This document shows, piece after piece, positions 26,446 to 35,582 of a DNA stretch of 64,000 nt. Below the pieces are notes generated by a model. That model saw nothing but the letters and a program-made list of their open reading frames with translations, was not told where the DNA came from and did not search any database. The number at the start of each line of letters is the position of its first letter. Position 1 is the stretch's first letter. This DNA comes from an uncultured Paracoccus sp. (GTDB lineage: Bacteria; Pseudomonadota; Alphaproteobacteria; Rhodobacterales; Rhodobacteraceae), in the NCBI RefSeq assembly GCF_947496875.1, contig NZ_CANMEH010000005.1, positions 124,001 through 188,000 on the forward strand, written 5' to 3'. Made by a program: the position numbers and the translations under genes.

Positions 26446-28323
26446 ATGGATCAATCGCATCAAGCCCCTGCCACACGGCGCCTGCTGGCGCTGACCGTCA
26501 CCATCGTGCTGCCCGTCGGGGCCGGCCCCGGCGCCGCGCAGGAGCCGGTGGTGCTGGATCCACTGGTGATCTCGGGCGGGTTCGCACCGATTCCGGCGGC
26601 CGCCTATGGCCGCGCCACCACCACCCTGCACGGCGAGGATCTGCGCGAACGCGGCATCCTGACGGTCCAGGACGCGCTGCGGGGCGTTCCCGGCCTGTCG
26701 GTCAGTTCGTCGGGGACCAGCAACACGCTGGTCCGGATCCGCGGGGCCGAGGCGAACCACACGCTGATCCTGATCGACGGGATCGAGGCGTCGGCCGGTG
26801 ACGGGCAATATGCGCTGAGCGGGATCGACACGGCCACGGTCGACCGCATCGAGGTTCTGCGCGGCCCGCAATCGGTGTTCTACGGGGCCGATGCGGCCGC
26901 CGGGGTCGTCAACATCATCACCACCCGCGAGGGCGGAGGCCGGGCCGGGGTCGAGATCGGCAACGGCGTCGCGGGCTGGCTGTCGACGGGCATCGACGGG
27001 CCGCGCGGGGGGCTGTCGCTGTCCTATTCCGGCCGCGATGATCGCGGCTATGACGTGTCCGGCGACGGCGGCGAGGAGGATGGCATCCGCCGCCACGGGC
27101 TGTCGCTGGCGGGGGACGCGCGGCTGACCGACGGTCTGCGCGCCGGGTTCCTCCTGCGCCTGGCCGAGGAACGCTATGACTACGACCTGACCTCCTTCAA
27201 CGCCGCGACCGCGGACGAGTATCTCGTCGACGGCCCGGGGGAAGGCGAACGGGACGAACGCGCGGCGGAGACGTTCCTGGAATACGACGCGATGGACGGG
27301 CGGGTGCTGCACCGCCTGGCCTACCAGGAAACCCGGCTGGACCTGGCACAGGACGACGATCCGGCCATCGAGGCCCGCACCCGCGCCCTGAAATACCGCG
27401 CGACAATCGGGCTGGACGGGCCGGCAGAGGATGCGGACCGGACGCTGAGCCTCGCGCTGGACCACCGCCGGGACGAGAACAGCCTGTCGCCCGACAACCG
27501 CCGGCGCAACAATTCGGTCGCGCTGGAATATCGTGCCGCCCTGCCCAGCGGCATCGACCTGCAGCTGGGGCTGCGTCACGACGACAACTCGGTCTTTGCA
27601 TCCACCACCACCTATGCGGCCGCGATCTCGTGGCAACCGCCCGGCAGCCCGTACCGCCTGCACGCGTCGGCCGGGACCGGCAGCGTCAATCCCGACTATT
27701 TCGAACTGCTGGGTGGCTATGGTCTGGTCGGCAATCCCGACCTGCGCCCCGAACAGAACCGCAGCTTCGACATCGGCGTCGAGGCTGGCTTTGCCGCGGG
27801 GCGCGGGCTGATCGACGTCACCTATTTCAACGAGCGTCTCGAAGACGAGATCGCCTTTTCGGGGGTGGTGCTGGCGGACGGCACGAACTTCTCCAACGAC
27901 GCGGGCACCAGCCGTCGCGAGGGGGTCGAGATCGCAGCCCGCTATGACCTGTCGGACGATCTGACCGTCGCCGGTGCGTATACCTATCTGGATGCCAGCA
28001 ATGCCGATGGCAGCGTGGAGCTGCGCCGGCCGCGGCACGAACTGGCGCTGAACGCCCGGCTGCGGGTGGCCGAGGGGCGCGGGGTGCTGGCGGCCGATCT
28101 GAAGCACGTGCGCGGCAATTTCGACGCGCAGTATTTCGGCAACTATGCCGTTGCAGAATTGCCGGACTACACGGTGGTCGGCGTGGCGGGCAGCTATGAC
28201 CTGACCGACACCGTCCGCGCCACCGCACGGATCACCAACCTGCTCGACGACGATCACGTCGATGTCTGGGGCTATGCTGGCGAGGGACGGACCGCCTGGG
28301 TCGGCCTGCAGACAAGGTGGTAG
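26446..28323 (+). CDS. btuB: TonB-dependent cobalamin outer-membrane receptor
   Basis: A 625-residue TonB-dependent receptor. A signal peptide (about 1-30) is followed by a TonB-box-like segment EPVVLDPLVISGG, the plug domain (about 50-160; RIRGAEANHTLILIDGI, then RIEVLRGPQSVFYGADAAAGVVNI) and a C-terminal beta-barrel ending in a terminal Trp (LQTRW). The barrel is BtuB-like in length. The cobalamin riboswitch upstream and the btuFCD genes downstream make vitamin B12 or another corrinoid the likely substrate. The btuF start lies one base after its stop codon. Confidence 0.93.
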   Translation: MDQSHQAPATRRLLALTVTIVLPVGAGPGAAQEPVVLDPLVISGGFAPIPAAAYGRATTTLHGEDLRERGILTVQDALRGVPGLSVSSSGTSNTLVRIRGAEANHTLILIDGIEASAGDGQYALSGIDTATVDRIEVLRGPQSVFYGADAAAGVVNIITTREGGGRAGVEIGNGVAGWLSTGIDGPRGGLSLSYSGRDDRGYDVSGDGGEEDGIRRHGLSLAGDARLTDGLRAGFLLRLAEERYDYDLTSFNAATADEYLVDGPGEGERDERAAETFLEYDAMDGRVLHRLAYQETRLDLAQDDDPAIEARTRALKYRATIGLDGPAEDADRTLSLALDHRRDENSLSPDNRRRNNSVALEYRAALPSGIDLQLGLRHDDNSVFASTTTYAAAISWQPPGSPYRLHASAGTGSVNPDYFELLGGYGLVGNPDLRPEQNRSFDIGVEAGFAAGRGLIDVTYFNERLEDEIAFSGVVLADGTNFSNDAGTSRREGVEIAARYDLSDDLTVAGAYTYLDASNADGSVELRRPRHELALNARLRVAEGRGVLAADLKHVRGNFDAQYFGNYAVAELPDYTVVGVAGSYDLTDTVRATARITNLLDDDHVDVWGYAGEGRTAWVGLQTRW

Positions 28324-28324
28324 G

Positions 28325-29200
28325 ATGCTGACCGCTGGGCGGGGGCGCGCGGTCCTGCTGCGGTATGCCGCCGCGCTCGCATCCGTTCTCCTCGCAGCGG
28401 TCCCTGCCGCGCCGACGCGCGCAGATCTGCCACAGTCTGCCGCGGCCCCGCGCCGGGTCGTGTCGATCAACCTGTGCACCGACCAGCTGGCGATGACGCT
28501 GGCGTCGCCCGGTCAGTTGATCTCGGTCTCGGCGCTGGCGCGCGATCCCGGCAGCTCGCTGATGGCCGACGAGGCTGCGGCGTTTCCGGTCAACCACAGC
28601 CGTGCGGAAGAGGTTTACCTGCTGCGCCCCGACCTGGTGCTGGCGAGCAGCTTTACCAGCCCGGCGACGCTGGCGATGCTGCGCCGGCTGGACGTTCCGG
28701 TGATGGTGCAGGCGCCGGCGACGTCCCTGGCCGAGGTGCGCGAGTCCATCGTCGCGATGGGCGTCGCGCTGGGCCAGCAGGACCGCGCGGCCGTGCTGGC
28801 CCGGCGGTTCGACGAGGCGCTGGGCATCCTGCGGATGCCGGTCGATCCGGCCGCGCCACTCGCCGCCACATGGCAGGCGAACGGCTATGTCACCGGCACC
28901 GCAACCCTGTCGGCCGATGTCCTGCAGGCGGCCGGGTTCGACCTGCTGGCCCGCAAGCTCGGGCTGCAGTTCGGCGGCAGCCTGCCGCTGGAGACGCTGC
29001 TGCTGGCCGATCCCGACCTCCTGGTCACCGACCCGCCGGCGCGGGGGTCGGCCCGGGCGGATGACGTGGTGCGCCATCCGGCCCTGGCCCACGCCCGCGC
29101 AACGCGGGTCGAGGTGCCCGGCCGCGACTGGGTCTGCGGCCTGCCGCAGGTTCTGGACGTCGTCGCCCGGCTGCGCGACCTGCGGATCGCCGGACCGTGA
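28325..29200 (+). CDS. btuF: Cobalamin ABC transporter substrate-binding protein
   Basis: A 291-residue periplasmic binding protein of the BtuF/FhuD helical-backbone class. A signal peptide covers about the first 38 residues. The mature part begins with RRVVSINLCTDQLAMTLA, typical of BtuF-like proteins, and carries the two lobes joined by a long helix. It receives the corrinoid from BtuB and hands it to the BtuC channel. The ATG begins one base after the btuB stop and the TGA overlaps the GTG of btuC. This shows strong translational coupling. Confidence 0.9.
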   Translation: MLTAGRGRAVLLRYAAALASVLLAAVPAAPTRADLPQSAAAPRRVVSINLCTDQLAMTLASPGQLISVSALARDPGSSLMADEAAAFPVNHSRAEEVYLLRPDLVLASSFTSPATLAMLRRLDVPVMVQAPATSLAEVRESIVAMGVALGQQDRAAVLARRFDEALGILRMPVDPAAPLAATWQANGYVTGTATLSADVLQAAGFDLLARKLGLQFGGSLPLETLLLADPDLLVTDPPARGSARADDVVRHPALAHARATRVEVPGRDWVCGLPQVLDVVARLRDLRIAGP

Positions 29201-30210
29201 CACGCGGGGCCATGACACCCGGGGCCTTGCTGCCGGCTCTGAGCATTGCCTGCGCGCTGCTGTTCATGGCGTCGGTGCTGACGGGTCCGGCCGCCCTGGG
29301 CATTGGCGACAGCCTGCGTGCGCTGATCGCGGGCGGCGAGGGGCCGCTGCCCCTGATCATGCGCGAGATCCGGTTGCCCCGCGCGCTGCTGGCCGTTCTG
29401 GTGGGGGCCAGTCTGGGGCTGTCCGGGGCCGCGGTGCAGGGTCTGCTGCGAAACCCGCTGGCGGAACCCGGGCTGATCGGCGTCAGCTCGTCGGCGGCAC
29501 TGGGTGCGGTGCTGGCCATCCAGACTGGCGCCGCCGCGACATTTGCGCTGATGCTGCCGCTTGCGGGGCTTGCGGGTGCGGCGGCCGGCGCGACGCTGGT
29601 CCTGCTGCTGGCCGGGCGCGGCGGCTATGGCCGGGGCGACAATTTCGCGCTGATCCTGGCCGGCATCGCGGTGTCATCGCTTGGCGGGGCGCTGACCTCG
29701 CTGGTGCTGAACCTGGCGCCGAACCCGTTCGCGGCAAGCGAGATCGTGTTCTGGATGATGGGATCGCTCGCCGATCGCAGCTGGCCCGATGTCTGGACCG
29801 CGCTGCCGCTGATGCTGCTGGGCTGGACCGTCCTGATGCTGTCGGCCGGGGATCTGGACGCGCTGACCCTGGGCGAGGATGCGGCCGCGTCGCTGGGCGT
29901 CGACCTGCCGGGCTTGCGGCTGCGCGTCATCCTTGGGGTGGCGGCCTCGGTCGGGGCGGCGACGTCCGTGGCGGGGGCGATCGGGTTCGTGGGGCTGGTG
30001 GTGCCGCATCTGTTGCGCCGCGCCGTCGGCGGGGTCCCCTCGCGGCTGCTGCCGGCGGCGGCGATCGGCGGGGCAGCGCTGGTGCTGGCCGCCGACATCG
30101 CGGTCCGCGTGATCCTTCCCGAACGCGACCTGAAGCTGGGGGTCATGACCGCCCTGGTCGGGGCGCCGGTTTTTCTGCACCTGATCCACCGGGTCCGGCG
30201 GGGCGCGTGA
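29197..30210 (+). CDS. btuC: Cobalamin ABC transporter permease (FecCD family)
   Basis: A 337-residue FecCD/BtuC-type permease with about ten membrane segments. Family motifs are RLPRALLAVLVGASLGLSGAAVQ near residues 60-82, NPLAEPGLIGVSSSAALGA near residues 87-105, and IGFVGLVVPHLLRR near residues 263-276, which is the coupling helix region that contacts the ATPase. It forms the inner-membrane channel as a dimer. The start is GTG at 29197 in a GTGA overlap with the btuF stop; an ATG six codons in is the alternative. Confidence 0.92.
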   Translation: MTRGAMTPGALLPALSIACALLFMASVLTGPAALGIGDSLRALIAGGEGPLPLIMREIRLPRALLAVLVGASLGLSGAAVQGLLRNPLAEPGLIGVSSSAALGAVLAIQTGAAATFALMLPLAGLAGAAAGATLVLLLAGRGGYGRGDNFALILAGIAVSSLGGALTSLVLNLAPNPFAASEIVFWMMGSLADRSWPDVWTALPLMLLGWTVLMLSAGDLDALTLGEDAAASLGVDLPGLRLRVILGVAASVGAATSVAGAIGFVGLVVPHLLRRAVGGVPSRLLPAAAIGGAALVLAADIAVRVILPERDLKLGVMTALVGAPVFLHLIHRVRRGA

Positions 30211-30983
30211 GACCCGCGGCGAGCCCCTCGGGCCTGGTGCTGTCCGGCCTGACCGTGCGGCGGGGTGAGGCGACAGTGCTGCGGGACGTGTCGCTGTCGG
30301 TGCCCGCGGGCCGCTTCGTGGCCCTGATCGGGCCGAACGGCGCCGGCAAGACGACGCTGCTGCGCGCGGCCATGGGCCTGATCCCGGCCCATGGTACCAG
30401 CAATCTCGCGCGGCTTCCTGCGGGGGCGCGGGCCCGGGCCGCCGCATTCCTGCCGCAGGGCCGGGATGTCGCGTGGCCCGTTCGGGTCGAGATGCTGGTC
30501 CGGCTGGGCCGGCGCCCGCATCCCGACCGGCGCGCCGATGATCGCGCGGTCGCCGCGGCGATGGAACGGCTGGAGCTGGGTGATCTGGGTGGCCGCATCG
30601 CCACCGAACTGTCGGGGGGCGAGCTTGCCCGGGTGCTGATCGCGCGGCTGCTGGCCCAGGACACCCCGGTGATCCTGGCCGACGAGCCGATCGCCGGACT
30701 GGACCCGGCCCACCAGTTCGGGGTGATGCAGGTCTTTGCCGATCTGGCGCGCGAGGGGCGGACGGTCGTCGTGTCGCTGCACGACCTGTCGCTGGCGGCG
30801 CGCTACTGTGATCGCCTGATCCTGCTGGACCGGGGCCGGCTGACGGCCGACGGACCCCCCGGCCAGGTGCTGACGCCCGAGCGGCTGAACGCGAGTTTCG
30901 GGATCGCTGGCGGCTTGCTGCCGTCGGCAGACGGGCCGGTGTTCGTCCCAGCGCCGCTGCACGGGTCCGGAACGGGCGGGTGA
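30207..30983 (+). CDS. btuD: Cobalamin ABC transporter ATP-binding protein
   Basis: A 258-residue ABC ATPase. Walker A is GPNGAGKT at residues 42-49, the signature LSGGELARV lies near residue 138, Walker B is VILADEP near residue 157, and the switch histidine is in VVSLHDLS near residue 190. Together with BtuC it powers corrinoid import. The start is GTG at 30207 in a GTGA overlap with btuC. It is the last gene of the riboswitch-controlled operon. The 241 bases after it contain no gene that I can support and no clear terminator. Confidence 0.92.
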   Translation: MRPAASPSGLVLSGLTVRRGEATVLRDVSLSVPAGRFVALIGPNGAGKTTLLRAAMGLIPAHGTSNLARLPAGARARAAAFLPQGRDVAWPVRVEMLVRLGRRPHPDRRADDRAVAAAMERLELGDLGGRIATELSGGELARVLIARLLAQDTPVILADEPIAGLDPAHQFGVMQVFADLAREGRTVVVSLHDLSLAARYCDRLILLDRGRLTADGPPGQVLTPERLNASFGIAGGLLPSADGPVFVPAPLHGSGTGG

Positions 30984-31224
30984 CCGGCGGATAATGGCGC
31001 AGGACCGGCTTAAAGCGGCTACCTGCGGCCTGGCCGCCGCTGCCCGGCGAGCTTGAACTCCGGATGGCGGCACGGCCTCCTTGTCGGGCAGCACCGCAGC
31101 GGACGACGGTCCGGCACCTCGGATGACGGTGCTCTGACCGCCCACCGTGCATCGGCCGTGAATCTGCTTGGGCGATCGGGTCGCTTCGGCTATGCCTCGT
31201 TGCGAGATCGGGATGGAGGCTTCG

Positions 31225-31470
31225 ATGACGCAGCGGCTGCATCTGGTGTTCGGGGGCGAACTGGTCGACTCGCAACGGCATGAGTTCGCCGACCCGTCGG
31301 CAATCCACGTGGTCGGCGTCTTTCCCGATTATCGCAGCGCCCACGCCGCGTGGGCGGCCGAAGCGCAGCGCACCGTGGACAGCGCGCAGACCCGCTATTT
31401 CATCGCGCATCTGCACCGGCTGCACGACGAGAGCAGCGAGACGAGCCCGACGGGTGAGCTGGGCGCCTGA
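31225..31470 (+). CDS. DUF4170 family protein
   Basis: An 81-residue small soluble protein of the DUF4170 family, with the HVVGVFPDYRSAHAAWAAEAQRTVD core. Its function is unknown. A GGATGGAGG ribosome-binding site precedes the ATG at 31225. It stands six bases before a KDO-transferase-like gene, with lpxK after it. Membership of the lipid A/KDO gene group is clear from position, so a role in lipopolysaccharide inner-core assembly is a reasonable inference. Confidence 0.85.
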   Translation: MTQRLHLVFGGELVDSQRHEFADPSAIHVVGVFPDYRSAHAAWAAEAQRTVDSAQTRYFIAHLHRLHDESSETSPTGELGA

Positions 31471-31476
31471 CCGGCC

Positions 31477-32694
31477 ATGGGATCTGGCCTGCCGGAGCTT
31501 GGGTTATGGCGGCGGCTGCGTCCCGTTCCGGCGGCCGAGGGCGAACTGGCGACGGTCGCGCCCCCCGGCACCGGACCGCTGATCCTGCTGCATGGCGGGG
31601 GCGGCGCCGCCGGGCTGGTCGCGGGCGCGGTTCTGGCCCGACGCAAGGATGCCCGGCTGGCCACGCTTGGTCCGCGCGGCGCTGATGATCTGCATGATCT
31701 GGTGCAGATGCAGCTGCAGGTTCCGACGGATCTGGGCGCCGCCCGCCACCTGATCGCGCAGTGCAACCCGGCCGCGATGGTGCTGTTCGACACCGATCTG
31801 CCCCGCGCGCTGCTGCTTGCCGCCGACGAGGCAGGGTTGCCCGTCACGCTGATCCAGACCCAGCCTATCCAGCCGGCGCAGCGGTCGTGGTGGCGCAGCC
31901 CGACCTCCCGCACCGCCTTGGGCCGCGTGTCGCGCCTGCTGGTCCCGGACCGGGTCACCTGGGCCGAGGCGTTGCGGCTGGGGATCGCGCCGGCGCGCAT
32001 CGAGGTCATCGGTCCGCTGGTCCCGACCCGTTCGGTCCTGCGCTGCAATCCCCGGGAACAGGCCGCCCTGCAGGCGCAGCTGCACAACCGTCAGGTCTGG
32101 CTTGCCGCCGCCCTGCCGCTGGACGAGGCGCAGGCGGTGTTCGAGGCGCATCTGGCCGTCCTGACCTACAAGCACGGGGCGCTGCTGATCGCGGCGCCAG
32201 CCGATCCGGCGGCCGAGCCAGAACTCGCCCTAATCGCCGAACAGGCCGGACTGACCGTCGCCCGTCGGGCCATGGACCAGGAACCCACGACCGAGATCCA
32301 GGTGCTGCTGGCAGAGGACGGGGCCGAGCTGGGGCTGTGGTACCGACTGGCGTCGGTCAGCTTTCTCGGCGGGACGCTGCCGCCGGCGACAGGGGCCGGG
32401 CGGCCACGGCTGGCGATGCGCCACCCGTTCGAACCGGCGGCGCTGGGCTCGGCGATCATCCGCGGCCCCTGCACCGACGCCTATCCGGCCGAGTGGCAGC
32501 AGCTGGACTCCGCCCGCGCCGCGCGGATCGTGCAGGACGCGGACGGGCTGGCCGCTGCGGCGTCCGATCTGACCGCCCCCGATCAGACCGCCCGTCTGGC
32601 CCTGGCCGCATGGGAGGTGGCGACCAGCGGTGCCGCGGTGGCCAGCCATGTGGCCGGGGTCATCCTGTCGGACATCGAAGGGACGACCGCCTGA
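31477..32694 (+). CDS. KDO transferase-like glycosyltransferase (KdtA/WaaA family, divergent)
   Basis: A 405-residue protein resembling 3-deoxy-D-manno-octulosonic acid transferase, which adds KDO to lipid A at the cytoplasmic face of the inner membrane. The C-terminal glycosyltransferase half is recognisable ([23 protein letters not shown] near residues 277-299). The N-terminal acceptor domain is degenerate. In WaaA a catalytic Glu sits in a HxVSxGE loop, but the matching segment here reads [10 protein letters not shown] (about residues 37-46) without Glu. The N-terminal membrane anchor is absent too. It may be a paralogue with altered chemistry. Position before lpxK fixes it to the lipid A pathway. 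Confidence 0.75.
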   Translation: MGSGLPELGLWRRLRPVPAAEGELATVAPPGTGPLILLHGGGGAAGLVAGAVLARRKDARLATLGPRGADDLHDLVQMQLQVPTDLGAARHLIAQCNPAAMVLFDTDLPRALLLAADEAGLPVTLIQTQPIQPAQRSWWRSPTSRTALGRVSRLLVPDRVTWAEALRLGIAPARIEVIGPLVPTRSVLRCNPREQAALQAQLHNRQVWLAAALPLDEAQAVFEAHLAVLTYKHGALLIAAPADPAAEPELALIAEQAGLTVARRAMDQEPTTEIQVLLAEDGAELGLWYRLASVSFLGGTLPPATGAGRPRLAMRHPFEPAALGSAIIRGPCTDAYPAEWQQLDSARAARIVQDADGLAAAASDLTAPDQTARLALAAWEVATSGAAVASHVAGVILSDIEGTTA

Positions 32695-32849
32695 TGCGCC
32701 GAGCACGGGACAAGGCGAAGCCGGGCATCGGCCCCGCCGCGCGGCCGGCGCGGGGCCTATGCCCCCTCCTCGTATTGCCCGCAGCCCGCGCCCTCGCCGG
32801 CCGCCGCCATTCGGCGTCGCCGCTGCGCCTCGCGCCGGGCTGGCGATGA
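32694..32849 (+). CDS. Small open frame bridging the KdtA-like gene and lpxK
   Basis: A 51-codon frame starts at the ATG that overlaps the KdtA-like stop (TGATG) and ends in an ATGA overlap with lpxK. Its product is Ala-, Arg- and Pro-rich with no recognised domain, and such composition is what chance frames give at this GC content. It may serve only to keep ribosomes moving through the gap into lpxK. Real protein function is doubtful. Confidence 0.3.
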   Translation: MRRARDKAKPGIGPAARPARGLCPLLVLPAARALAGRRHSASPLRLAPGWR

Positions 32850-33832
32850 GCGGGCGGGCCCCGGATTTCTGGTATGATCGGCCCGGTCCGATCACCCGGG
32901 CCCTGTCGCCTCTGGGGGCGCTCTATGCACGGGGCACTGCGCGCCGACTGCGGCGGGGGCGGCGGCAGCGGGTGGGTGTGCCGGTAATCTGCGTGGGCAA
33001 TCTGAACGCCGGCGGCACGGGCAAGACCCCCACCGTGATCGCGCTTCTGCAGCGACTGGCGGACCGCGGGGTGCCGGCCCATGTCGTCAGCCGCGGCCAT
33101 GGCGGGACCGAACGCGGGCCGCTGCGCGTGGTGCCGCAGCTTCACGGTGCCGCGCGGGTCGGCGACGAGCCGCGGCTGATGGCCGAGTTCGGCCCCGTCT
33201 GGGTGGGGCGGGACAGGGTGGCGACCGCGCGGCAGGCGGTCGAGGCGGGCGCGGGCGCCATCCTGCTGGACGACGGGTTTCAGGATCCTGCGCTGGCCCA
33301 TGACCTGGCGATCGTGGTTGTCGATGCGGTCCGAGGGTGGGGCAACGGTCTGTGCCTGCCGGCCGGGCCGCTGCGCGAACCCGTCGCCCAGGGACTGGCC
33401 CGCGCCGACCTGATCCTGGCCATCGGACCCGCCGAGGCGCAGCGCCGTTTTGTCGCGCGCTGGCCGGACCTGCCAGTGCCGCGCCTGACCGCGCGGCTCG
33501 AGCCCTTGCAGACCGGCATGGACTGGACCGGGACACCGGTTCTGGCCTTTGCGGGGATCGGTCATCCGGAGAAATTCTTTGCCACGTTGGCGGCGCAAGG
33601 CGCGCAGATCATCCGGGCCGAAGCGCTTGCGGATCACCAGGCGTTTTCGCCGCAACTCCTGACCCGGTTGGAGACCGAGGCGCGGCTGGCGGGGGCGCAG
33701 CTGGTCACGACCGAAAAGGATGCGGCGCGGCTGCCCGACTCGTTCCGCCGCAAGGTGCTGACCCTGCCGGTCCGTCTGCAGATCGACGATCCGTCGGCGC
33801 TGGACGCCCGGCTGGACGCCATCGGCCTGTGA
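32846..33832 (+). CDS. lpxK: Tetraacyldisaccharide 4'-kinase
   Basis: A 328-residue lipid A kinase that phosphorylates the 4' position of the tetraacyldisaccharide 1-phosphate precursor at the inner membrane. The N-terminal amphipathic region is followed by a Walker A motif GGTGKTP (residues 56-62), the [12 protein letters not shown] motif near residue 141, and PAGPLREP near residue 172. All are typical of LpxK. The ATG at 32846 begins the conserved N-terminus (APDFWY). The gene is convergent with mutY with 10 bases between stops. Confidence 0.93.
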   Translation: MSGRAPDFWYDRPGPITRALSPLGALYARGTARRLRRGRRQRVGVPVICVGNLNAGGTGKTPTVIALLQRLADRGVPAHVVSRGHGGTERGPLRVVPQLHGAARVGDEPRLMAEFGPVWVGRDRVATARQAVEAGAGAILLDDGFQDPALAHDLAIVVVDAVRGWGNGLCLPAGPLREPVAQGLARADLILAIGPAEAQRRFVARWPDLPVPRLTARLEPLQTGMDWTGTPVLAFAGIGHPEKFFATLAAQGAQIIRAEALADHQAFSPQLLTRLETEARLAGAQLVTTEKDAARLPDSFRRKVLTLPVRLQIDDPSALDARLDAIGL

Positions 33833-33842
33833 GAGGCCGCCC

Positions 33843-34910
33843 TCAACGCGCCAGCGCCCAGACCTTTCGCATCAGGCCGGGCAGGCTCTGCGGGTTCAGG
33901 TCGCGGCGCGGCATCAGGCTGCCCCGGACCACCGCAGCCCGTGGCGGTAGCGCGGCCAGCATGACCTGCAGGCGCAGGTCGAAATGCGTCAGGACGTGGC
34001 GCACCTCGCCCGCCTCCTGCCATGCCGCGTCGAGCGGCGGGGGCAGATCGGTGCCGTCCCACCCAGTTGTCGGAAAGCCCAGCGTGCCGCCCAGCAGGCC
34101 CCGGGCGGGCCGGTGATCGACAAGGACGTGACGATCGTCGCGGGCGACCCAGACCGTCCCGTGCCGAGTGGGGCGAGGTCGCTTGGGGCTGCGTCGGGGC
34201 AGGTCGGCCTGGATGCCGGCCGCACGGGCCGCACACAGGTCCATCAGCGGGCAGATGCCGCAGGCGGGGCTGCGCGGCGTGCAGATGGTCGCGCCCAGAT
34301 CCATCATCGCCTGCGCGAAATCGCCGGGGCGCTGCGCCGGGGTCAGGCGGCCGGCCAGCACGGTCAGCGGCTTCTTGGCTGCGGGCAGGGGCGTCTGCAC
34401 AGCAAACAGCCGCGCCACGACCCGCTCGACATTGCCGTCGACCACCGTTTCCGGCCGGTCGAAGGCGATCGCCGCGATCGCCGCCGCCGTGTAGGGGCCG
34501 ATGCCGGGCAGGGCCTGCAGCCCGTCCCGGGTGTCGGGAAATGGCCCGGCCGCAGCCACTGCCCGAGCGGTCGCCAGCAGGTTGCGGGCGCGGGCATAGT
34601 ATCCCAGCCCCGCCCATTCGGCCATCACCTCGGCATCGTCGGCGGCCGCCAGCGCATGGACATCGGGCCAGCGGGCGGTGAAGCGGTGGAAGTAGTCGCG
34701 CACCGCCGCCACGGTCGTCTGCTGCAGCATGATTTCGGACAGCCACACCCGGTAGGGTGCCGGTGCCGGGCTGCCGGGTGGCGCGCGCCAGGGCAGAGCA
34801 CGGCCGTGGCGGTCGTACCAGTCCAGCAGCCGATCGGCGATCTGGCCCGGGGCGGCGTTCCCCGCGAGGGTCGCAGCCTCGGCAGCGGGATGATCGGCGG
34901 ACTCACACAA
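33843..34910 (-). CDS. mutY: A/G-specific adenine DNA glycosylase
   Basis: A 355-residue MutY that removes adenine mispaired with 8-oxoguanine. Catalytic Glu59 lies in WLSEIMLQQT and the catalytic Asp in the VVDGNVERV helix-hairpin-helix region near residues 156-164, with LPGIGPYTA before it. The 4Fe-4S cluster cysteines form C-x6-C-x2-C-x5-C in CTPRSPACGICPLMDLC. A NUDIX-like C-terminal domain recognises 8-oxoguanine. The start at 34910 is the first ATG in frame and leads by about 20 residues into conserved sequence. Confidence 0.94.
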   Translation of the reverse strand: MCESADHPAAEAATLAGNAAPGQIADRLLDWYDRHGRALPWRAPPGSPAPAPYRVWLSEIMLQQTTVAAVRDYFHRFTARWPDVHALAAADDAEVMAEWAGLGYYARARNLLATARAVAAAGPFPDTRDGLQALPGIGPYTAAAIAAIAFDRPETVVDGNVERVVARLFAVQTPLPAAKKPLTVLAGRLTPAQRPGDFAQAMMDLGATICTPRSPACGICPLMDLCAARAAGIQADLPRRSPKRPRPTRHGTVWVARDDRHVLVDHRPARGLLGGTLGFPTTGWDGTDLPPPLDAAWQEAGEVRHVLTHFDLRLQVMLAALPPRAAVVRGSLMPRRDLNPQSLPGLMRKVWALAR

Positions 34911-35009
34911 ACTTCACCCTTTCCGTTGCGGCGCGGACTGGCATCCCGGTGGCGGAGCGGTCAGACTGACGGCTGTTTCTGCCAACCCAGCACGGGAACC
35001 CGCCTCCGC

Positions 35010-35582
35010 ATGGTCCGATCTTCCCGCAAACGCAAGTCTGCGCCCGGGGGCGTCCCGCCCCGCCGGATGCGCGGGTTCGAACCGGCGGCGCTGCTGGTGG
35101 CGCAGCGGGTGCGCGAAGGGGCAGAGGGGCGGGGCTTTGCCGTGACCCGGCTGCTGACCAACTGGTCGGAAATCGTGGGCGACGAGCTGGCCCGCTGCAC
35201 CCGCCCGGTCCGCATCACCCACGGCAAGGGCTTTGGCGGCACGCTGACCATCCTGACCACCGGGCCGCTGGCGCCGCTGGTCCAGATGCAGCTGCCGCTG
35301 ATCCGCGACAAGGTTAACGCGTGCTACGGGTTCAACGCCGTGTCGCGCATCAGCATTACCCAGACCGCCGCGCAGGGCTTTGCCGAGGGGCAGGCGGTGT
35401 TCGACGCGCCCCGCCAGGGCCCGAACGCAGCGTCTGCCCCGGCGCCCAGCCCCGAGCGCATCGCCGAGGCGGACAGGCTGGCGCGCGACTTTTCCGACCC
35501 TGCGCTGTCCCGTGCCATGCGGCAGCTGGCGATCAACATCCTGTCCCGACGGGACGCAAACGACCGAAAGGCCACTACATGA
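35010..35582 (+). CDS. DciA/DUF721 family protein
   Basis: A 190-residue basic protein with a DUF721 domain (about residues 20-120; LTNWSEIVGDELARCTRPVRI). Members of this family include DciA, the replicative helicase loader or operator that replaces DnaC in many bacteria, so a role with DnaB at replication is likely. The highly basic N-terminus (SSRKRKS) fits DNA binding. The C-terminal 60 residues are low-complexity then helical. It overlaps the next gene by four bases (ATGA) although that gene encodes an exported thiol oxidoreductase with no evident link. Confidence 0.82.
   Translation: MVRSSRKRKSAPGGVPPRRMRGFEPAALLVAQRVREGAEGRGFAVTRLLTNWSEIVGDELARCTRPVRITHGKGFGGTLTILTTGPLAPLVQMQLPLIRDKVNACYGFNAVSRISITQTAAQGFAEGQAVFDAPRQGPNAASAPAPSPERIAEADRLARDFSDPALSRAMRQLAINILSRRDANDRKATT

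Noticed and set aside
26119..28479. Open frame of almost 800 codons antisense to btuB.
   Set aside because: It covers the riboswitch and btuB on the opposite strand and has no recognisable domain; btuB on the plus strand is full-length with family motifs.
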